Shown: positions 22,966-38,200 of the stretch, piece after piece | Numbering within the stretch: position 1 is the first letter of the stretch | Layout of the letters: the number at the start of each line of letters is the position of its first letter | Translations under genes and position numbers: made by a program | DNA from: Branchiostoma floridae | Taxonomy: Eukaryota; Chordata; Leptocardii; Amphioxiformes; Branchiostomatidae | Reading direction: 5' to 3' | Assembly: GCF_000003815.2 (NCBI RefSeq) | Contig: NC_049983.1 | Coordinates: forward strand, 26,223,003-26,287,002 | DNA length: 64,000 bases | The notes under the pieces: model-generated | The model's input: the letters and a program-made list of their open reading frames with translations, nothing else | Told to the model about the DNA's origin: nothing | Databases searched by the model: none

Positions 22966-25900
22966 GTAGGGAATCTTTTTTTTTTCGTTATTTCCTACTT
23001 CCGCCAATAGTTGTTGCCGAATCTCCGCCTCAATGTCTACCTGCCTGGTGTTGGATGACTAGGTGGCTACGTGGCCAGTGTTCCTTAATAAGTCATTTTC
23101 TAAACTACAAAAGTTCGTGAACTTAATTTTTTGTCGATGATGTCTCAGTAGATATTTTATGAAATGTACTGTATCGCTTATATTGCCTATCCATTGGCCT
23201 TATGCATTGAAAGCCCGTTTGCGCTGATCGCATGGCGATGGATTACGCACGAGATATTTTGTTTGTTTCGCATAACTGTGTTATCGGGGCATTTTAAGGG
23301 ACATGCTTGCATCGTCATTTTCCTTCCCTTGATTGTATAATTAGACCATTAACGCTATTGCGCACATTTTATTTTGATCATTGTTTTTTTTTTGTGACAG
23401 GAAAAAAGGTTATGAGGTCACCTAGCATTACGGTCAAACCAACATTGTATATTCTAGTTTTTTAACTCCAAAACCAAAAATATTTTTCTCAAACATTTTT
23501 CTTCCAGGAGTCTTGGTGATTCTAATTCTGCCATGCTTCAGGGCTCGACCAGTTTCTTGGTCGGAATACGTCCTGTACTAAGCCCATACAAAACACAGAT
23601 TCTTAAGTATTTCTCCTGTTTAGTGTTTTGGGAGACCTATTTACACGACACGATGCAGTGGCGGTTACACTCTGTACCATTGCGGCCTATTTTCGTCATT
23701 GTTGTAACGCTGCGAGTGCCTGGGTGTGTTCTAGTCTGCAGGGACAGCGAGTGTGTGCCCGGGATATGTAGTCATGCAGGCGACTGCTCTTGGATTTCTC
23801 CAAACTTAGAGTGTTAGTGACACGGAGTGACAAGATCACGTTTGTACGGCATCCGTATTGCAGACCTGTATTTGTTTCAAAGTTTCTCAAGAAGTTTGCA
23901 AGTTCACGGGCATTTGCGAGACCCGCACAACTGACGCGCAGTAGAAAGTGGCTGACAAAGGAAGGGGCCTTATTTACTGCACTGTGTGCGTTTTAGGTGA
24001 CTACATGAATTGAGTTCAAATTTTTTTTCTACTACGTGGAATAAAAGCTCCATCTATCGGGAGTGGTATAAGGTGGTCTGAGTGTATGAGTGAACAAATA
24101 TGTCATCTGGGAGATATTAAAAGTTTATATATTTTATCTAGCACACAGTTGTAAACCACGGCCTGAAGAAAATGAATTACTTGCGTCCTAATGTGTCAGG
24201 GGTTGTCCAGAAAGAAACGGAACCTGTCTTATTTCCCTTACCCTAATCCTCCTACCCGTAAAGGGTTTATTTGGGACATATATTCATTGAGTTTCTCCTA
24301 CAGGTGTGTGTACAAGGTAAAATCTTGCGTTCAGAGTACACATAGAAGTTAGGTGGGGCTAACTGTGAAAACAAGAGAGGATATGACGAAAATAGAAGAC
24401 AATGATGCCCACAGCGTTATTGCTACTGTACCTACCTTCAAAAAAGGTTTATTTTGTGTAAAAAAATCATAACTTACTTATCATTTAGATGATGTGCAAC
24501 TACATTTATTGTTAAAGACGAATAAAACCGTGTGAACAAAGGGACCAACCAAACAGAAGGCAAAGATACATAAAACCTCTGAATATTTAATGAGCCACGA
24601 CCTCGGTTTATTGTGCTACGACGTTTGACCAATAACATTATATAGAGATACAATATAGTGTGCTTTGGCCGAAGGACAACATAGTACTTAAGTCGCCATT
24701 CCAAGCAGAAGCAGGGAGAGGCAAAGAGCACGAACAAAAGGACATGTCAATCGGGAAAGGGGGAAATCCCTGACCAAAGCTCGAAAACCGGGGAGCGAGT
24801 CTCCGTGCGCCTCGCTTCCCGCGGACGAAACACAGAATGAGAGCCCCGGTGTGGTGGTGGGAAGTGTGAATGGGCAAGGACGGACACGCGGTGACCACGT
24901 GTGAGGTCAGACAAAGACCGAGGACTGGGTTGTCGTAAATTAATAAAAATGACATCACTGACATTTTTCCACCATGTCAATAATACCAGTACATAAAACC
25001 TCTAAATATTTGATGAGGCATCATCTCGGTTTTTAAAGCGAGTGGTAAACAGTAGCTGTGCCCTGTGACTTTCTGTATCATGTTTCATATACATTCTGGG
25101 AGGCGATAAACCTTACTCTGTACATGTAGGCAAAAATATCCACGAATGCTAATACTGTATAGAACCAATAGTGTAAATGACTTGCTAGACCCAATATGTT
25201 GATTTCTTCATACCTATTGATATCCATGTATGTGTGTTTAGTTGTACTGTAAGTAGTTATTATACATGTAGACCTTACGACAGTCGCTGTACTTTTGTCG
25301 TGTCAATAAAGAATCCCCATATAAACAGTGTCATCAATAGCCGTTGGATACGATACGTATCTATCGGAAAGAAACAAAAGAACACGAAGTAGATTCCAGA
25401 CACATTTTAGGTCAAATTGACAAAGTTTAGATCCTGCACAGAAGGAAAGAATAACGCAAGAAGCTGTTGGTTACTTCAGGCACGGCAACAATTTGTGTAC
25501 AGCGTCTAAGGCCACAGCAACTACCATCTATGGATGGCATCAGCGCGCTCAATAATATTGGACTGAAAAAAGACTTCCCCTTAGGAAATGGTCCAAAAAC
25601 TAAAATGGGAAAGGAGGTCTTTTGGTAGCCTTGTAGGAGTGACACAAAAACGAGGTAGTCAGGTTCGGTGTACGGTGTAGTTTTCAATTGGTCAGAGGTA
25701 CTAATCCCACAAGTGTCATTTTGTGCACTTCTTGAGCATAGGAATAACAGATTTGTCTCTCTACAAAACTGTACGCTTATCACTTCATCAAACCAGCTAT
25801 TTAAGCAGAAAAACAGTAAACTATGCTTGACGTGGAACAGACCAGACCTCTGCCACCGTGCGGACTGCAGTGGTTCTGCACCCAATGTCAGTGCAACCTC

Positions 25901-28900
25901 TGTCACCGCATTTCTATCTTACACTTGGATAAGCCTGTGTCATTTTAAAAAAAACGCCGCATACTTATGTGGACTGTACGGGCTTTTTTATGGAAAGGCT
26001 AGTTCTCCTTTTTTAAGGACACTGCACAGATACAAATCATGAAATTCTGTATGTGATTTTTTTCTATTTTAAATTACACCAACTCATGATCACGGAGAGA
26101 CAGCTTGGTGCATGACATCTTTAATGCTAGTCCAGAGTCTGTACATTTCTGGATGTCAAAGGCCATGGGCATGACCCAGGCGTCAAGAGGATGCTTTAAC
26201 ACAACAATCGAGAACTGAGCTTGTAGGAATAACGTCGAAAGCATGCGTTAACGAGTGAACGAGTTAGGTAACACAAGGTAACGAGGTAAGCAAACTTAAC
26301 TATAACAGGAGTCGAGTGACCTATTCGGCGGAACGAGTCGGTAGACTAACTAGATAAAAACATTTGTGGAAAACGGGCATCTGCCAAGTGCTTGAGAGCT
26401 TGGTGTGAGCCTTTCTGCTCACGAATCTTTTATAACTGCTGACCTAACTAATCTACGAACCTTGATAACTAAGCGAATGTTTGCTACTTCTAAACTAAAA
26501 CTAACTGGTTATGAACAGAGTTAAAGTCGGTTGTCCTGTAATGCGATAATAGGAATCTGCTAGATAATGTGAGTTCTGTTACTGCTTGAAGACCGTTCAA
26601 GGAAGAGTGCGCTGACTCTGTTGAGCTGGGTGGTTGAGAGCGTGCGTTGCAGAGAGTCTTCAGGAGAGTCGGTGTTGCCGGGGTGGACGGGGGATGTCTG
26701 ACTTGACGGTGGCTCTCCTCAGCCGAGTCTGCTGTGATTGGCCAAGGAGAGTCATGTGACCGTGCGTGGTGAAATTCCCCGCTACCTCGCCAGATGGCGC
26801 GGTACCCCCATAATTACACCAACTCATGATCACGGAGAGACAGCTTGGTGCATGACATCTTTAATGCTAGTCCAGAGTCTGTACATTTCTGGATGTCAAA
26901 GGCCAGGCCGAACGGAGTGAGGTGCGCCAAGAAGGAGATGAGAGTATGAGTTGGTGAGCAAGAGTTCTCTGTGGGTGGCAGGGAAGGTAGTCGTCCCGGT
27001 GATGTCGCAGCGTGGCTGGTACTGGGACAAGGCTGCCCTCCACCCTGGTATCTTCAAGTTGGAACTGACGGGAAGACGTAGACCCTGGAAGTTGAGTGTC
27101 CCGGAGTCGTACACTAGCTCGTGAAGTTCAATGGCAGAGCGAGGAGGAAACGGTATAGGCGAAGGCACATCAACAGTCGTGACGGTATTTGCTGAACGAA
27201 TGTCCGCTGTGACGAGACCGACTGAACCAGCTGCAGAGAAGTGCGGGCCTGAGCACGAACAGATGCCGGGAAGTCGTGTTGGCTGTATGCGCAGTCCGGT
27301 ATGTGCGGGGCATGAATGCCGAGACTCCGCGGTGGCATGACTGGTGTGCTGCGGGTGTCGACCGACTGAAGATGCAGGGTGTGGTCTGTCTGGGGACGTT
27401 GCCAGCGTTGCCTTGCTGCGCTCCGTGGCCTCCCCTCTCTGCTGCACGTTCATGACGGGTGTGACGGGCTCCTGACCTTGAGTCTCCATGAGAGAAGTGT
27501 GTTCTAGAAAAAAGGCCGGTTCTAATGCTTAAGTCTGATTGGGAACAGGCAGGTATATAAGGGGACCATGATATGAGGAATAGCACGACGTGAGGTTTCT
27601 CTTCACACGAGGGTCAACACGAAACGTGCCATTGCTCGCGTTCCGCTATCTTTGCACGCTCGCCCCAGGTAAAGGCCCATTACGTGCGCTTCTTCAATTT
27701 TAGCGGTGTTCGCACGTAGCCGTGGCCGGGCATTCACGGCTATATTTTCTCGCCCCGGATGAAGACATTACGTGGGTTTCTTCAATTTTAGTCGTGTCTG
27801 CACGGAGTTCTGGCCGGGGTAACACGGCTAATATGGCTTTATTTCCGCCCCGGCAGACTCGGCACTCAATGCGGACCCATTACGTGCGTTTTTTTTTTCA
27901 ATTTTAGCGGTGTCTGCACGTAGCCATGCCAGGCAACACGGCTACTAGTATATTTTCCCCGACTCGGCACTCAATCCAGACCCCTTACGTGCGCTTCTTC
28001 AATTTTAGCGGTGTCTGCACGGAGCCAGGCCCGGCAACACGGTTATTTTCCCGCCCCGCCAGACTCGGCTCTCAAACCAGGCCCATTACGTACGCTTCTT
28101 CAATTTTAGCGGTGTCTGCACGGAGCCAGGCCCGGCAACACGGTTATTTTCTCGCCCGCCCCGCCAGACTCGGCTCTCAAACCAGACCCATTACGTGCGC
28201 TTCTTCAATTTTAGCGGTGTTTGCACGGAGCCAGGCCCGGCAACACGGTTATTTTCTCGCCCGCCCCGCCAGACTCGGCTCTCAAACCAGGCCCATTACG
28301 TACGCTTCTTCAATTTTAGCGGTGTCTGCACGGAGCCAGGCCCGGCAACACGGTTATTTTCTCGCCCGCCCCGCCAGACTCGGCTCTCAAACCAGACCCA
28401 TTACGTGCGCTTCTTCAATTTTAGCAGTGTTTGCACGGAGCCAGGCCCGGCAACACGGCTTTATTTTCCCTTTCTGACAGCGTGAAGACTCGGCACTCAA
28501 TCTCGGGGGAAGTGAAAGTTGACTTGAAACTGACTATACCCAAGCTCCTGTATGGCTCGTGTTTGACCAAGGAGGTTAAAATGCTTGATTTAACCAAGCA
28601 TATCCAAGCCATGGCGGAGAAGGCACGCCGGTAAATGTTATCATTGCGACGTGAAATCATAAACACAGATCGACACCATTTTGTTTCCTTGTAGAATTAT
28701 CGCACTTAACACATTTTCTTTCCGTTTATTATTATTTCACATTTATATTCCGTATCTTGCCGGTACTCGATTCTGGTAGTGTATCGACATTGTAGTCAAA
28801 GATTTTGTAGCATGTAATCTTGTTTAAAACTGCTTGTAAGGACTCTCCGTAGTGCCCAGGGTGTTTCATTTCTGATAAAATATCTCATAATTTACTTCAT

Positions 28901-31900
28901 ACAGTTAAATCTCGGTAGATAAACTATTGTTTGTGGAACTTGATACGAAAAGTAACGCTTTTGTAGCTATATATCCAGATATTTTCAAAGTACATATTAT
29001 TTTCCCACAACACGCAAAATTGATTGATGATCTCTCTTTGTCACGAGCCCGAGGCATGATCAAAGGCTGCCGCGGGCTGCGCGGGAAAACTTGAATGCAG
29101 CGAACTTGTTCAACTAGGAATTCACACGCTTACGGTACACGAAATCAAAATATTATATCTGATCTCACTCAACAATCGCAGACGAATTCAGCGCTAAACG
29201 CACATGTTACAAGCTAATTCTTACTGGATATAGCGTTTTTGGTCCGGCGATTGAAATGGGCTACGAATTCTAGGTTTTGTTAAAAAGAAGGGAAAACGTG
29301 GTGAAGTGTGGTTTGTTAGCTAGGAAAAACGCAGGGGAGTGTGGTTTGATCGAACGGCTAAATTCCGCTAACAATTATTCTTCCCCTAAACAGTTATTTT
29401 AACCTTCATGAACAACCCTATCGTTTTTTAAGATGTTGGAAAATGCCTTTGAGATGGATATTAAATGAGTTCCTGTTTTTTTCCAATACAGGGTTCTCCC
29501 CAGAATTTTTTAGTATAGTGGAGGGGCTGGCAAAAATAACCCAAACCAACGCGCTGCACTTTCATGAAAATGGGTTCATTTTGCAATGACAGAGGGTGTC
29601 AAATACTACAAGTATAATATACTGTTGTTATTCCTTTGTTGTGAAGTGGCAAAACTACTATTGTTTTGATCATTGCTCATTCACAAGTTTTTGCAGACAA
29701 TGCTGACTGGAAAAGTGATGCCACTTGGTACAAAAATCTGTGAATTGTCATTAATCTTAGCAAAACTAACAAAGAAAATAGTGAAGAAACACACTAAATT
29801 TGAAAAATAGTTTAGTGGAGCTGGCTGAGAGTATAGTGGAGGGCCTCCCTTATTCCACTCTCTGGGGAGAACCCTGCAATATATGCAGGTATATCGAAGC
29901 TCCTTCAGTGGTTTGAAGTGTCGAACAGGAGGTTAATTACTTATAGCCTCTTTGGTCGAAGGAAGAACACTGCCAGCAGTACAATGTGTTGGTCTGAAGT
30001 GTGTGTGTGCGTGTGTGTCGTTCAGTTCTGTTGGCGATATTTTGTTTATCATAACTCTATGTTCGTTTATCCTAACTAGTCTGGTTCCAACTAACACGCA
30101 TCTAGTATATACAATAGCTTATACAATACAGTAACAATACTGTATAGACATTCATAGTATGTAACATAAATGTCAGGTGATTGTTTATCATTTATGTTTA
30201 TGTTTATTTGTAAATACATATTGTGAAGACTAAAAAAGGTCTAGAAACGACGGCAGACTGAATTTAATTGTTCAATGATACATTGATATGAAGCTAACAG
30301 CAAGGAGGTTATGGTACTCAAGCCTGATGTATGGTACGAAATTTACAAACAAGACGGCAATCAGCCAGGACTCCGTCGATGTCGAAGGGTTTTGCCCAAA
30401 TATTTCGTTCGTCACTCTCTTCTCCTTGCCAAATACTTCCAAATAAATTCAAATACTCGTACTGCTATTCGAGATACGATTTCTTGGTAGAGGCTAGTTT
30501 TTTTTGGCAAACTCGGGAGTAAAGTTTGGTTTTCCTTTTAATGTTACGAAACAAACAAAAGCTAAAGATTGGAATACACATCTGTGTCTAGAACGCCACC
30601 TCTCGGATTCAGTACAGGTGCCACTGGTGTACAGTCTATTGTTCACACCTAGCTGCGACATGAATGTCCAAAATGTCCAGCAAAACATCAGCATTAACGT
30701 TTGTAACAACCGATAGTACAGTCGGGTCGTGAAATACCCTACATATCCATCATTTACAGACTATTACTGATTGGGGGGGGGGGCTATGCTGATTTCTCGA
30801 AACTGTTACGTACAGGGCTTCAATTTTTCATTCATTTTCGTTTTATATTTTTTGCTTACTTACGCTCGTAGAACTAGTAACCCATACAATAGACATCCTC
30901 ATTTATTCATCATTGGCACCTATCAACTTACCTTTTGTTATATGTAAGCAGGCCGGTATAAACTGTCGGAGGAAGAGTTCCCCACGCCGTTTTACTTGTG
31001 TGTTGAGATCTATTTATTTGAACGCCTTGTTCTGACGAAGTTTTGTCTGGTTCTTGTTTGCATGAAGATTGAAACTTACCTTCTACTAACTGTGTTCAGA
31101 ACTACTACTTTTACTAACACAAGTTGCGTCTTGAGTGTTGACTTACCTTTCAAATGACATTTGAGGAACAAGAGCAAAAACGAAAAGTCCTTCGAATTCC
31201 TTGCAAGGACAACGTCTGCCAAGGCATGGTTTTAGACAGAAATGGTAGATTGTTTCCGTTTTCCACCTTCGACTAAGGAGATTAGGAATAGTTTTTTCTT
31301 TGTTACTTCTTTCTCAGTAAATCTGGTAGTAGGAACTTTATCATAATTCCTTACACGATTATCTTGGATTCATTCCAAAACGTACGAAGTAACGATTAAA
31401 CAACGTCAAGATACGATAATATATAAAGATAAGCCCCCAAAAGAAAAAAATAGCCTACCACCCATGAAAATAAAGCTGCTTGTCAGTATAAACAATAGAA
31501 CAGATTTAATTGGAAACAACAGCTTGAAACAAAAACAATGGGAAAATTGTCTTAGGTAGATTGAGTTTACGTTCAAGTTGACATTTTTTTAAAAAGATTT
31601 TGTTTACATTTCTTGTTAAAAGTTAGTTGTGTTGGCGCTGGCTCTGCGTAAATAACATTACTTCCGCTACGTAATATTTCTGATACATGTACGTCTAACA
31701 CGTAATATTTCTGATACATGTACGTCTAACAAAAAAAAAACAGTTGTTTATTAACGACACATGTACATGTACAGGCTACGTCGCGACATAGTGTCATTAC
31801 CTCAGTTGAAGCATCAAAGGTAAGTGTATACCAGGGACAGGGTCATAATTTGCCAGCAACTACTTCCAGCCGGGCCGCTATTCCAAACGTCGGAAACACG

Positions 31901-32179
31901 GTACGTCGATAATTTAATCTATAGAAATTCATAAGTAAATTGATACAAATTTGAAAATGAGACATGTATGAAAATAAATGGATCATGCATGTTACTTAGC
32001 TCTTTCCAAGTTCTCTGATCGTGTCTCTAGCGACAACAACAAGTTGGAAATAGAATGCATCGAACGGAGTTCATTCGAATCAGCCAAACCGACATGGATT
32101 TGCATGACATGGAGAACGTTGCCGATGCGTATACTCCGGACATTATAGAATGATTCCCATCACTCTATCCTATCAGCTG

Positions 32180-32270
<91 letters not shown>

Positions 32271-35200
32271 TAGATATATAGAATACAACACGGTGTATTC
32301 CGTATCACCCGAGGTATCAGCCCGACCGCGGGTCGGAACACCCGAAGGCCGGAGGGTGATCCGACCCGCGGGAGGGCTGGGACCGAGGGTGATGCGGAAT
32401 ACATCGTGTTGTATTTTATTTATGTCATACCCACCTGAGAAAACCCATGTTTTGATGCGAAATGCGCCAGAAGTTGAACAAATTTGGTGCCCTCGAACAA
32501 AAATTGTTGCAACAACAATGTTCCAACGTTCGAATTAGGTATTCGAATTGCAAACTGTGCCGTATTCGGCCCGTTCGAAATGGTTTGATTTGATTAATGG
32601 TAGGAAGCCTGTGTGATACGCCTTTCGGAACCTGTGCGATACGGAAAGTATTGCCCGGTCCGGAACACCCGTATCGAACGTAACGTTATATATATAAATT
32701 TATATGCTTGGTACCTTGGTAGGCATCCTTCAATCTTTTCAGATGCTAATAACACAAATAATAAACCAAGGATAAAAAAGAGTTTCATGCAGAATGTGTC
32801 ACTCAAAATTGATCGAGATTACACCTCCAAATTACACATTCAGTAGGTTCTTTTTTTCTACCATTCTACCGGCATCTGAACAATCAAGTCGTGTAGTCGC
32901 AATAGTTACAGAATGGAACATCTCTACCGAACATCAATAGACATTCCAGATGTTTTGTTAAACGTTGACAGGGTACACACTGACATGCAAACCAAAACCA
33001 AGGGGTTTTTACAAACCGGCTGTTTTTCGAGCGTTACACAGACGAGGAGGTAACGTTAATACTAGTATCAAACGAACCGTAAATTCTAAAATGGAGTATT
33101 TCATAATTCAAAATGAAAATTCGTCGCAGGAAATCCAATGGATTGATGTGGTAGTTCGGAAAAATCCCCGAAGAATTCGTGAAAGTTCTTATGTGAAGTG
33201 ACACAACAGCCAGGCGGAACTTACTTTTGTTACGATCGCTTGGATAGAGCCTAATAGTATGTAAAGTAGCTAAATTCCCACTGGATTTAGCTATAAATAT
33301 ATATAATGCAGACAGACCTTAGGAAAATAATGATACATTTCATTTTGTAATCTAAAATGATAATTCGTTCTAGAAATCCAATGCATTGACGTGGTAGTTC
33401 GGAAAAATCCCCGAAGAATGTGACACGACAGTCAGACGGAACTATATAATACGTATTTTTTTGTTAATCCCGCTGAATTTGACGAGACTTTCCACTAGGA
33501 TGTTGTATAGGTAAAATTGAGTGATGCTTATTCCTATATTCGGAGTTTTGTTGGCTGGATGTGAAATGAAACGTAGTTTTCGTTGTACTTCACTTGCCTA
33601 CATTTTACCGCCAACGTTGCAGCCAACAGAAGGTTATAATCTGTCGTTTCTCCCAAGATATGTAATCCTATTAATGTTGTCGACATAGGTTATAACTTGT
33701 ATTATTATTCTCCTGTATCTATTGACTCGGTTTGTCAGACTATTTACAGAAAATGTAACACGATCTTACCATTTTATGTCTCCATTGAGTCCATTCTGTA
33801 TCTTGGAAAATCGAACCACCGAAATAATTCAACAATCTGATAAACTGCACAACAAGACAAATTTCCATTTCCATCCTAATTTTACAGTTTAGGATTATCT
33901 TTAAGAGCCCTCTCTATTTTTAGTCTCCAGGACCATTCTTTCGATATAAAACAATTAGAGAATAGACGACGGTCGCTTTCGCCAGGCATGTCGCCCAAAC
34001 GTGGTGCCGTCTCTTCACTTTGTTGCTCCGCTGATCTCCGCTTGACAAGACACCAGCAGAAGACTATATGCATACTTATCTTCGATAGTCTTAGTTTGGA
34101 ACAACCATTGAAGTTGTTCATTGAAGTTTCCACCTTAGAAATGAAGTAAACACATAGTGGCGTAGGTAGAGTACAGTCGCGAACTTGGGGATCCTCCGTT
34201 ATTTACTTCAACCTTAAATATCACACTAACCTTTGTGTGGAATGGCAGCAACAAAATCATTTCTTTCAGCAAGAATTATGACGAAATCTGTTCATCAATC
34301 TTAACAAATTGCGATACCAATGCGATACCAAGGACGTTATATCCTTGGCGATACTAATAGATTCATTAAACTATACCTGACACCCCTCAAAATCAATAGT
34401 ATCGCCCAGACCCGAGATGCTTTGTACTTGTCGGTTGCCTGGGCAACCCGCGGGTAAGCAGTGCGCATGCGTGCATATTTTATTTAGCAGCGTCCTTGGT
34501 CATTCCGACAACACGCTTGTTTACAGTCAGGCAGTGGATTTACAACTTGCATCACAACTTGTTTAGAGTCAGCCGTTGGGAAGCTGTGGTTTAGTCACAC
34601 ATACTACAAGGTATGAATTCTATTTTATAATGTTTGTCGTTTATTTCTAGCTACGTACGCCGTAAATAAATGGGTTAGATATAGTAGAAAATGGTAAGTG
34701 TCGGCAGAGGATTTCGTCGTATCGTTTGTAAGTTTACTACTCGCTCCTCCAAAGTACCAAACTAGGTCATCAGTTTTCGTCGTAAGTTATTTGTAGATAA
34801 GTATTCATCTACTACTAGCTTGGCATCGCAGAGTTAAAAATGTTTGTTTGCACAAAATATGTTGTTTACGCTGTGCAAATCTTGGGCTCTGTAAATGAGG
34901 AAACGCACGTCGTGCGACTTTCGGTTATAATGAGGAATTGTACGTCCGACCTTGCAAAGCATGGTGCGTTGCAAAATAGAGGCAGATGTTCCAATCTACC
35001 GCTGTAAACTCCTGGTTTTTTAAAGGAAATATACGCATTTCAAGTCAGACGTTCGCGACAAGTCACTCATCGTATCAAAGCGGCCCGTTTTACGCCACCG
35101 CTTCCCGCTCCTTGTGTACATGGATTACGTGCCAACTCGGGTTGCTTTGAGGTCATGCACGTCTCTGTGGACTATTTTAACCGCGAGGTACCTCGGCGCG

Positions 35201-38200
35201 CGCTTGTCGCAATGTCCGCCGCTATGCCCGTCGCTTTTGCGCCCACGAAAATGCGTGTCCGTTCTGTGCGCAAGCGTGCGAAGTCAGCACGGGGCGAGGT
35301 AACGCACGCGTTCGGAGTTTGCGTGAAGTTGCTCAAAACTCGTCAATCGGCACGAAACGTGTTATTCTTCAGGCGCCGCTATCTTTACACGCGTGCGGTT
35401 ACTCACGCAGTACTAAGTCCGCACGCGTGCAAAGATAGCGGCGTCTGAGTAATAGCACATTTCGTGTGGAATGTCGTGTATTGAGGAATTTCACGTCGTG
35501 TTATTCCTCGTTTCGGGTACCCCAAACATAGCTCGAACAGGATGTAAGGCTGGAATCATTGCCGAATTCTGGTTGGGGACTAGAAGTAAAGCTAGAGTGA
35601 TTGTCAAAGTGAAGAACGTCTGACTGTATCACCTAAGTCAGCGTCCAAGTCTGTAGTAAACGACCCGTAAGCTAGTCATGCCCTCGCTGCCGCGTAGGCG
35701 TCGCGTTCAGCTTTGTCGGCGTAGGGGCAATCTTGAGGTGTGTGTTGCAGAGGAACATCGGGTCGAAACTTGTGGCAGTACTTGCACACGTGCTTCGCGT
35801 TGGTGCCAGACGGGCCAAGGTGGTCAGATGCATATGTGCACGTCCCCTGCTGGTAACCGGCACAGGGTGCCCCAGTGTTGTTCGCTTTGCCCTTTACCTT
35901 GACTGTGGGCGAGACGTCGTCGTCGTCCGTCGGTCGGCGCAGGTAGTCACGCTTAAGATCTCTCACCAGTGCTACTGTATGTGGGGAGTCGAGGTCCAGC
36001 AATGCGTGTTCTGCACGACGTAACATGGTGCGGTAGAAGTTTGGGATGCCCTTGAATGTGTAATGTGGAATGTCCAGCATTATGCCCTGCAGAATCTGGG
36101 CTCTGTTGTGGCTCTCACAGGGATCAGTGTCTTTACTGAGGATAATGGCCAGTTCGCCAGCCATGAACTGGTCCCATGTCAATTGGTCGTGTTCCAGCTT
36201 GGAGGACGCCGAAAATACATATTCATGGGGCCAACTGACCTCACGTTTCACTTTATCGTGAGATTTGCGAGACAACCCGCTGCGAAGCCGTCGCTTACCT
36301 CGGTAAGTCTTGTCATCGTCGTCCGACGGTGAAGAGTAGTCCCGCTGCCGCCTGGGTCTCCTGTTGTTATCGCCGTCGAGGTCCCAGCCGAACGTGTCGC
36401 CGGGCGGTGGCTGCCTCGGCTGAGCCCGGACTCGCTCGGCTGACGTGAAAGGATCCTGGAGATAGTTCATGGAACGTATGTCTCGCAGGGACGGGTAGCC
36501 GCGGTTGTGCTCGTACTCGTCTGTATGCGCTGGACGCCTAGCGGGATTCTTCCGAGGAGCCCCCCTCCCATCGTGACCGAATTCTCGCGAGAAGGTGCGT
36601 GGGTCTGCGTCTCGCGAGAAGGCGCGTGGGACTGACGTCATCCGCACGCGGGAGTTGCGAGGAACGTCGTCCTGACGTATGTCCCCGGTTTGGGGAGGGG
36701 GGCTGCGCTGAGTTTTCTTGGGTTTCGTTTGTTGGTCGTGCTCCCGGAGGCGTGCCTCGTTTAACTGGATCCTCTCAATACTCCTCGATACCTCAGCTAG
36801 TTGGTGGTCGATCTCGTCCTCCAGCTCGTCCATCGGCGTAGAGAGAGAACTGACGACCGGTGAAGGACAATCCCGAAGTGAAGCGTGGTCTGGCCATTCG
36901 TATCGGTCATCGAGCTGGTAGTCGCCGAAGCGCACGGGAGGCCTTGTCTTCCTCTTACCGGCGCCTAGCATCGTGAAGGTTGGACTTAGGGGCTTAACGT
37001 ACTGGGAACCGTGTGTATGAGGTTGCACCCGCCGATAAAACGAAAGAAAACCCGGAAAATGCCGGCAGTGACTAGGATGTCTGACTTGACGGTGGCTCTC
37101 CTCAGCCGAGTCTGCTGTGATTGGCCAAGGAGAGTCATGTGACCGTGCGTGGTGAAATTCCCCGCTACCTCGCCAGATGGCGCGGTACCCCCATGACTAA
37201 CGCTAAAATACGTTTTGTTTCAAAGAATAATGTTCAGAGATATACCGACTAAAAGATAAAAAAATAGAATCTATTAACCAATTTCAAACCTCTTCTTCCA
37301 GGAATTGCATCACCAACTTCAGCTGGTAAGTTTTTAAGTGTTTATTGCAACCAACTAACTGATAGAGTGTTATGGCGTGAAGACATAGGGGGACCAACAG
37401 TTGCTTTAACTTATTTCAAAGTCAAGTTCATTATTTGGTAGTTCCGCATCACAAAAGGGTCGGACATGTCTTTCACTGTTATCAGGTGATTATACTAGTG
37501 AAGACGAGGAGAGAAAAAAAAAATTACTGTATAAAAGGTAACCAGAGTGTTATGGCGTGAAGACATAGGGGGACCAGCATGGAAACGCAAGCGTGTTATA
37601 GAAGTTGCTTTAACTCAGTTCAAAGTCAAGTTCATAATTTGGTAGTTCCGCATTACGAAAAGTTGGACTTTCACTGTTATCAGGTGTTCATATTAGTGAA
37701 GACGAGGAGAGAAAAAAGGTAACCAAAGGGGACTGAGTTGGGATTTATCAAGCATGCCAACCGTCTGGTTCGTTATTACTCTGTGACTGGAGGGTAACCT
37801 CCGTCGACAGAGTATTGTAATCGGTCTATGTCTTGAGTGTTCGCACAAAATTGGACTCACCCAGACTTCCTGCAACCTATGATCCACTGTTCACGTGTTC
37901 TATCTGCATAACGTGACGTCACGGCAGCTTGGATTGTTCATACCATGACAAAGACTGGTGCTGTTAAGTTGAAAATTTGGGTGAGTCCAATTTTTGTATC
38001 AGAATTTAAAGTTCAACTAGTTCAAGAAGACAGCGTGTGTTAATACTGTCTATTTGAATTAGTTCAACCAAGAGATTGTCTGGAGGGAAATGGAATATCA
38101 TACCGAGGACCAGTCTCTGCGACCAGATCAGGCCGGACGTGTCAACGCTGGGACTTTCAGTTACCTCATATTCACGACAAGACACCTGCTAATTACCCGT

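Larger units (their letters stand above)
27575..35509. mobile_element. 7.9-kb inverted-repeat element nested in the retroelement
   Basis: The left end reads GAGGAATAGCACGACGTGAG and the right end, on the minus strand, GAGGAATAACACGACGTGAA. Similarity continues about 90 bp inwards (CACGAAACGTGC, then CGCTATCTTTGCACGC). No transposase frame is visible inside. Possible RFX X-box GTTGCCTGGGCAAC at 34433-34446. The element separates the Gag-like frame from the ORF2 remnant. No clear target-site duplication was found. Confidence 0.5.

Noticed and set aside
25427-25906. 159-codon minus-strand frame in the first polycystin intron
   Set aside because: No recognisable domain, a comparable frame on the other strand, and no splice or promoter support; possibly decayed transposon.
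27926-28477. 183-codon plus-strand frame with 35-residue repeats
   Set aside because: It is the reading of a 105-bp tandem DNA repeat whose period is divisible by three; there is no start context, domain or flanking gene signal.
31670-31730. Short spaced repeats considered as a CRISPR-like array
   Set aside because: Only two adjacent copies without spacers, in a eukaryotic intron; a simple tandem duplication.
36063-36332. Plus-strand frames across the retroelement Gag region
   Set aside because: Antisense shadows of the 450-codon minus-strand frame.
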